From Alphaproteobacteria bacterium (GTDB taxonomy: Bacteria > Pseudomonadota > Alphaproteobacteria > CACIAM-22H2): a DNA stretch of 64,000 bases. Below are positions 60,065-64,000 of this stretch, one piece after another; the first letter of the stretch is position 1, and each line of letters opens with the position of its first letter. The position numbers were made by a program, and so were the translations under genes. A model generated the notes under the pieces. It saw only the letters and a program-made list of their open reading frames with translations. It was not told where the DNA came from and ran no database searches. The stretch lies in NCBI GenBank assembly GCA_016793165.1, contig JAEULA010000057.1:1-64000 (forward strand), read 5' to 3'.

Positions 60065-62128
60065 ATGCGTGAACTGACCGGCTGGACCCGCGTCGCCGTC
60101 GCCGTCTGGGCGGCCGCGGCGACTCTCTTCCATCTCTACGGCGCCGTTGCGGGATTCATCGAGCCTCGCCAGATGCGCTCGCTGCATCTGCTGTTCCTGC
60201 TGCCGCTCGCGTTCCTGTTGTGGCCGGCCCATCCCGAGCGTTCGCCCCGCCATCGCCCGTCGGCGATCGACCTGGCTCTCGCCGTGCTCGCGGTCCTGCC
60301 CAACCTCTATTCCTACCTGGAGGCCAACCGCATCAATCTGCGCTTCGAGAACGTCACGCCGCTCACGAATGCGGAGATCGTCCTCGGCGCCATCATCTCG
60401 CTGCTCATCGTGGAGGCGCTGCGTCGCGCGGTCACCCCGATCCTCGCCGGCCTGCTCTCGATCGGCCTGCTCTATCTCGTCGTCTGCGAGCACATGCCGG
60501 GAATCCTCTATTACCGGAACATGGAGCTGAAGGAGATCATCGAGACGATGTTCCTGCTCAACGGCATGGGCATCTACGGATCGATCACGGGCATCTCGGC
60601 GACGATGGTCGCGATCTTCATCGCCTTCGGCGCCATCGTCGAGAAGAGCGGTGTCGGGCAGTTCTTCCACAATCTCGGCACGCGCGTCGCCGGCCGCCAG
60701 TCCGGCGGTCCCGCGAAGGTCGAGGTGATCTCCTCGGCGCTGTTCGGCACGATCTCGGGCTCGTCGACCGCCAACGTCTTCGCGACCGGCTCGTTCACGA
60801 TCCCCGCGATGATCAAGCTCGGCTACCGCCGGCACTTCGCGGCGGGCGTCGAGGCCTCGTCGTCGGTCGGCGGCCAGATCATGCCGCCGGTGATGGGCGC
60901 CGGCGCCTTCGTGATGGCCGAGATCACGAACATTCCCTACGGCCAGATCTGCCTCGCCGCGGTGCTCGGCTCGCTGCTGTATTTCCTGATGATCCTGATC
61001 AGCGTGCATTTCGAGGCCAAGCGCCTGCGGCTGTCGGGCGTGCCGGAGAACGAGATCCCCAGCTGGGGTGCGGTGCTGCACGACCTGCCGCTGCTCGCCC
61101 CGGTCGTGCTGCTGATGGTCCTCCTGTTTCAGGACTGGTCGCCGCATTTCGCCGCCTTCTGGGCGATCATCGCGACCTTCGTCGTGTCCTGGGCGCACCG
61201 CCAGCCCGGCACGCTCCTCGTCACTCTGCCGGTGATGGCCGTCGCCGGCGTGGTGATCTGGCAGTTCGGCGACGAGGATTCGATCTGGCCGATCGCGATC
61301 GGCATCGGCGCCGTGCTGTGCCTTGCCGGCCTGACCGTCCGCGAGCCGACGCGGCCGCTGGTGCCCGAGACCTTCGGCATCCTCGTGAGCGCGGGCCGCA
61401 ACATGGTCGTGGTGGCGCTCGCCTGCGCCGGCGCCGGCATGTTCGTCGCCTGCCTGACGGTGACCGGGCTCGTGATCTCGGTCTCCAACATCATCACTTC
61501 GCTCAGTGCGGGCAACATGCTGATCGCCGGCGTGCTGCTCATGGTGACGACGCTGATCCTCGGCATGGGGGTGCCGACCACGGCGGCCTACATCATCGGC
61601 GCCTCGGTGGGCGCGCGGATCCTGATCGACATGGGCGTGCCGATGCTCGCCGCGCACATGTTCGTCTTCTACTTCTCCATCCTGGCCGACGCGACACCGC
61701 CGGTCTCGGTCGCTTCCTACGCCGCAGCTTCCATCGCCAAGGCGGACCCGATGAGGACCGGCGTCGTCGCGGCGCGTCTCGCGCTCGCCGGCTTCGTCGT
61801 CGGCTTCAATTACCTATACACCCCGGCGCTGCTGATGCAGGGGCCGGTGCTCGACATCGTCGCCGAGGTCCTGGTCAACGGGATCGGCCTGACCCTGGCC
61901 GCGGCGGCGATGTCCGGGTTCTTCCGCGACGATCTCGCGAATGCGTGGCGGATCGTGGTCGGCGCGGCGGCGATCACGCTCGTGCTGCTGCTCGAGGGCT
62001 ACGACGCGTGGCTGCGCGTCGCCGCCGAGGCGGCGATCGTCGCGGCGCTCTATGCGGTGCCGGGCTTCTTCGCGCCGTCGCGCGCCGTCGTCGAACGGCG
62101 CCTGGCCGCCATGCGGAACGAGGAGTGA
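60065..62128 (+). CDS. TRAP transporter fused 4TM/12TM permease
   Basis: 687 residues with about 16-18 hydrophobic helices. The DctQ-like small part is at the N-terminus and the DctM-like part, with GGQIMPPVMGAGAFVMAEI and ILGMGVPTTAAYIIGASVGA, follows. Fusion of the two permease subunits is the rule for TAXI-type TRAP systems. Start after a hairpin; the ribosome-binding site is weak (ATTTGCGCC), consistent with lower expression than the binding protein. The next gene starts 6 bases after the stop. Confidence 0.92.
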   Translation: MRELTGWTRVAVAVWAAAATLFHLYGAVAGFIEPRQMRSLHLLFLLPLAFLLWPAHPERSPRHRPSAIDLALAVLAVLPNLYSYLEANRINLRFENVTPLTNAEIVLGAIISLLIVEALRRAVTPILAGLLSIGLLYLVVCEHMPGILYYRNMELKEIIETMFLLNGMGIYGSITGISATMVAIFIAFGAIVEKSGVGQFFHNLGTRVAGRQSGGPAKVEVISSALFGTISGSSTANVFATGSFTIPAMIKLGYRRHFAAGVEASSSVGGQIMPPVMGAGAFVMAEITNIPYGQICLAAVLGSLLYFLMILISVHFEAKRLRLSGVPENEIPSWGAVLHDLPLLAPVVLLMVLLFQDWSPHFAAFWAIIATFVVSWAHRQPGTLLVTLPVMAVAGVVIWQFGDEDSIWPIAIGIGAVLCLAGLTVREPTRPLVPETFGILVSAGRNMVVVALACAGAGMFVACLTVTGLVISVSNIITSLSAGNMLIAGVLLMVTTLILGMGVPTTAAYIIGASVGARILIDMGVPMLAAHMFVFYFSILADATPPVSVASYAAASIAKADPMRTGVVAARLALAGFVVGFNYLYTPALLMQGPVLDIVAEVLVNGIGLTLAAAAMSGFFRDDLANAWRIVVGAAAITLVLLLEGYDAWLRVAAEAAIVAALYAVPGFFAPSRAVVERRLAAMRNEE

Positions 62129-62133
62129 GACCC

Positions 62134-63273
62134 ATGTCCAGCACGCCAACGGGCGACATCCGCATCGCGGGACTGTCGGTCCATCTCGTGCGCTGGCCGT
62201 TGAAGATGAAGCGCCGCCACGGCGTCGGCGACATCGAGCGCACCATGCCCGGCGTCGTCGTCAAGATCACGACGGATGCCGGCGTGACGGGATGGGGCGA
62301 GGCCTCGCCCTGGGCCGTCTTCACCGGCACCGCGGAGAGCTGCGCCGCCGTCATCGACGTCTATTTCCGGCCGCTGCTGATCGGTGCGGATCCGACCGAC
62401 GTCACCGCGCTGATGAACGCGCTCGAGCACGCCGTCGTCGCGCACACCGAGGCGAAGGCGGCGATCGAGATGGCGCTGCTCGACATCCTCGGCAAGCGGC
62501 TCGGCGCGCCGATCGCGCAGCTGCTCGGCGGCTTCGTGCGCCGCGAGGTGCCGATGAGCGTGTCGGTCGCCAATCCGGACTTCGACGAGGACATGGACTT
62601 CGTCAAGCGCCTGGCGGGCGAAGGCGTGCGGCTGTTCAAGGTCAAGACGGGTTTCCTCAGCCACCGCGAGGACGTCCGGCGCATGGACCGGCTGCGCGCG
62701 GAGCTGCCCGCCGATACCGACCTGCGCATCGACTACAACCAGGGCCTCGAGGCCTGGGACGCGCTTGCGAAGGTCCGCGAGATGGAACGGTTCCGGCCGA
62801 GCTTCATCGAGCAGCCGGTGCCGAGGGACCAGCGCGCCGCGCTCGCGGCGATCACGGCGGCGATCGATACGCCGATCCTCGCCGACGAGAGCGTCTTCTC
62901 GCCCGCCGAAGCGGTCGAGATGGTGCGCACGCGGCTCTGCGACTGCGTGAGCATCAAGATCATGAAATCCGGCGGCATCCGCCGCGCCCGCGAGATCGCG
63001 GCGATCGCCGAGGCTGCGGGAATCGCCGGCTATGGCGGGACGATGTTCGAGGCGGGCCTCGCCATCGCCGCCGGCCTGCAGTTCGTGGCGTCGACGCCGA
63101 ATGTCAGCCTGGGCGCGGAATTCTACACCTCGACCTACGTCATCGGCGTCGAGATCCTGGCGACGCCGATCGTGATCCGGAACGGGCGCAACGTGGTGCC
63201 GACGGGTCCCGGCCTCGGCGTCGAGGTGGACGAGCGTGCGGTGCGGTCCGTGAGCGTCGATGTCCGTTCCTGA
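62134..63273 (+). CDS. Mandelate racemase/muconate lactonizing enzyme family protein (enolase superfamily)
   Basis: 379 residues. The capping domain (1-130) is followed by a TIM barrel with active-site residues of the MLE-like subgroup: KVK at 169-171, D200 and N202 in RIDYNQG, E226 in FIEQP, D251-E252 in ADES, and K275/K278 in IKIMKSGG. It abstracts a proton next to a carboxylate. Candidate activities are cycloisomerase, dipeptide epimerase, racemase or cis-3-hydroxyproline dehydratase, and the sequence does not decide. As the last gene of the TAXI-TRAP operon, it probably acts on the imported acid. GAGGAGTGAGACCC precedes the ATG. Confidence 0.9.
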   Translation: MSSTPTGDIRIAGLSVHLVRWPLKMKRRHGVGDIERTMPGVVVKITTDAGVTGWGEASPWAVFTGTAESCAAVIDVYFRPLLIGADPTDVTALMNALEHAVVAHTEAKAAIEMALLDILGKRLGAPIAQLLGGFVRREVPMSVSVANPDFDEDMDFVKRLAGEGVRLFKVKTGFLSHREDVRRMDRLRAELPADTDLRIDYNQGLEAWDALAKVREMERFRPSFIEQPVPRDQRAALAAITAAIDTPILADESVFSPAEAVEMVRTRLCDCVSIKIMKSGGIRRAREIAAIAEAAGIAGYGGTMFEAGLAIAAGLQFVASTPNVSLGAEFYTSTYVIGVEILATPIVIRNGRNVVPTGPGLGVEVDERAVRSVSVDVRS

Positions 63274-63414
63274 CGCGTCGTCGGGCGCCATTCGGTCCCG
63301 GCACGCGCAGACGACCGTGGCGGAACGATCGGTCAATCGTCGGAGATCTTTACAACAGCGGAGTATCGCCGTCGCCGCCGGGCATATTGCCGCGATTCCG
63401 CGCGAGTCGGGTCG

Positions 63415-63430
63415 TGGCACCCTCTTTGCT
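63415..63430 (+). promoter_or_regulatory. Sigma-54 (-24/-12) promoter of the large surface-protein gene
   Basis: TGGCACCCTCTTTGCT matches TGGCACG-N4-TTGCW at all defined positions but one; GG (63416-63417) and GC (63428-63429) are ten bases apart. The start codon is 93 bases further. The second such promoter in front of a surface-protein gene in this window. Confidence 0.75.
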
Positions 63431-63523
63431 TTACCAGAGAACGAGTTTGGTTAAGGGGCGCAGCAGGGGGGCGGGGCGGCAACATCAGCGGGGCCCCCCG
63501 CGTTGCGACGCCAGGGGGCGAAA

Positions 63524-64000
63524 ATGAGCAAATCACTCAAGAACAACCTGTCGCTGCGGTCGCTTGCGGGGCTTGGTTCGTCCCGCCGCCAGGCCCGGCC
63601 CCGTCTGGCGCGCCTCACCGCCTGCTCGTTTCTGCTGACCTGCCTGGCGTCGACGGCGTTGAGCGCGCCGGTCAACTGGACGGGCGCATCCGGCAACTGG
63701 AACGTCGCCACGAACTGGTCGTCGAATCCATCCTTCCCGGCCGCGGCCGATGACGTGACGATCAGCGTGGCAGGACTTCAAACGGTCACTTTCACCGGCA
63801 CCGCGCCGGTGACGAGCGCGACGGTCAACTCGATCACGAGCGACGAGAACCTGACGATCTCGGGCGGATCGCTGACCGTCACGAACGGATTCGGCAACAC
63901 CGCTGCGACCACGATCAGCGGCGGCGCCCTGACCCTCAACGGCGCCTCGACGCTCGCAAGTCTCACCCAGTCCGGCGGCTCGCTGGCGGGGACCGGCACC
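63524..64000 (+). CDS. Large secreted surface protein, beta-rich (3' truncated)
   Basis: The frame is open from ATG 63524 to the window end (159 codons) with no stop. A long N-terminus rich in Arg (LGSSRRQARPRLARL) precedes a hydrophobic core (CSFLLTCLASTALSA), an extended signal peptide typical of large adhesins and autotransporters. The mature part begins VNWTGASGNWNVATNWSSN, a tryptophan-containing block common at the start of beta-helix surface proteins, followed by Thr/Ser/Gly-rich repeats such as LTISGGSLTVTNG and ISGGALTLNGAS. Whether it ends in an autotransporter barrel or a PEP-CTERM tail cannot be seen. GGGGGCGAAA precedes the ATG. Confidence 0.82.
   Translation, partial: MSKSLKNNLSLRSLAGLGSSRRQARPRLARLTACSFLLTCLASTALSAPVNWTGASGNWNVATNWSSNPSFPAAADDVTISVAGLQTVTFTGTAPVTSATVNSITSDENLTISGGSLTVTNGFGNTAATTISGGALTLNGASTLASLTQSGGSLAGTGT

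Overview
The window is very GC-rich chromosomal DNA, densely packed with genes. It carries solute-importer families (TRAP, TAXI-TRAP, TctABC, peptide-type ABC), hydantoinase/oxoprolinase genes, and surface proteins ending in PEP-CTERM-like sorting tails. This fits a free-living, nutritionally versatile proteobacterium, most likely an alphaproteobacterium of Rhodospirillales or Hyphomicrobiales type. That placement is inference; no rRNA or tRNA gene is present to anchor it. I saw no phage genes, transposases, CRISPR arrays or replication origin. I call 52 protein genes, two of them cut by the window ends.

Layout. 1-3.6 kb: the tail of an ornithine cyclodeaminase-family gene, then the AmmeMemoRadiSam pair (a radical SAM enzyme and a Memo-AMMECR1 fusion). 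3.6-9.1 kb: a complete peptide/opine-type ABC importer. 9.2-15.9 kb: a TRAP importer co-transcribed with HyuB and HyuA. 16-20.6 kb: an aspartoacylase-like deacylase, then a second peptide-type importer without ATPases. 20.6-25.3 kb: a secreted metalloprotease-lectin with a sorting tail, an ATC-hydrolase-like protein, a DMT exporter and an orphan PaaE-like reductase. 25.4-32.6 kb: a large ATPase-TPR regulator, a TetR regulator, a DadA-like oxidase, cytochrome b561 and a SPASM radical SAM protein.

32.6-41.6 kb is a tricarboxylate block: PrpB-like lyase, TctA, TctB and TctC on one strand, then an AcnD-like dehydratase, a CBS protein and a PrpF-like isomerase. 41.8-53.5 kb: a sorting-tail protein, an ABC binding protein, an amidohydrolase, a second HyuB-HyuA pair, and an operon of aconitase X (large, small) plus two ABC permeases. 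53.6-57.5 kb: a sigma-54-driven sorting-tail protein, then a coupled operon of Asp/Glu racemase, MmgE/PrpD protein and aspartate dehydrogenase. 57.6-63.3 kb: a glycine-zipper protein coupled to a DUF2927 protein, then a TAXI binding protein, a fused TRAP permease and an enolase-superfamily enzyme. The window ends inside a large surface protein that also has a sigma-54 promoter.

Working together: most of the region scavenges organic acids, amino-acid derivatives and cyclic amides. Importers sit next to ring-opening, deacylating, dehydrating or epimerising enzymes. In three importer operons (ABC, TctCBA, TAXI-TRAP) a long perfect or near-perfect hairpin lies between the binding-protein gene and the membrane-subunit genes, probably setting subunit stoichiometry. 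A second theme is cell-surface display. Three proteins carry exosortase-type tails although no exosortase is encoded here, and two surface-protein genes have well-formed -24/-12 promoters.
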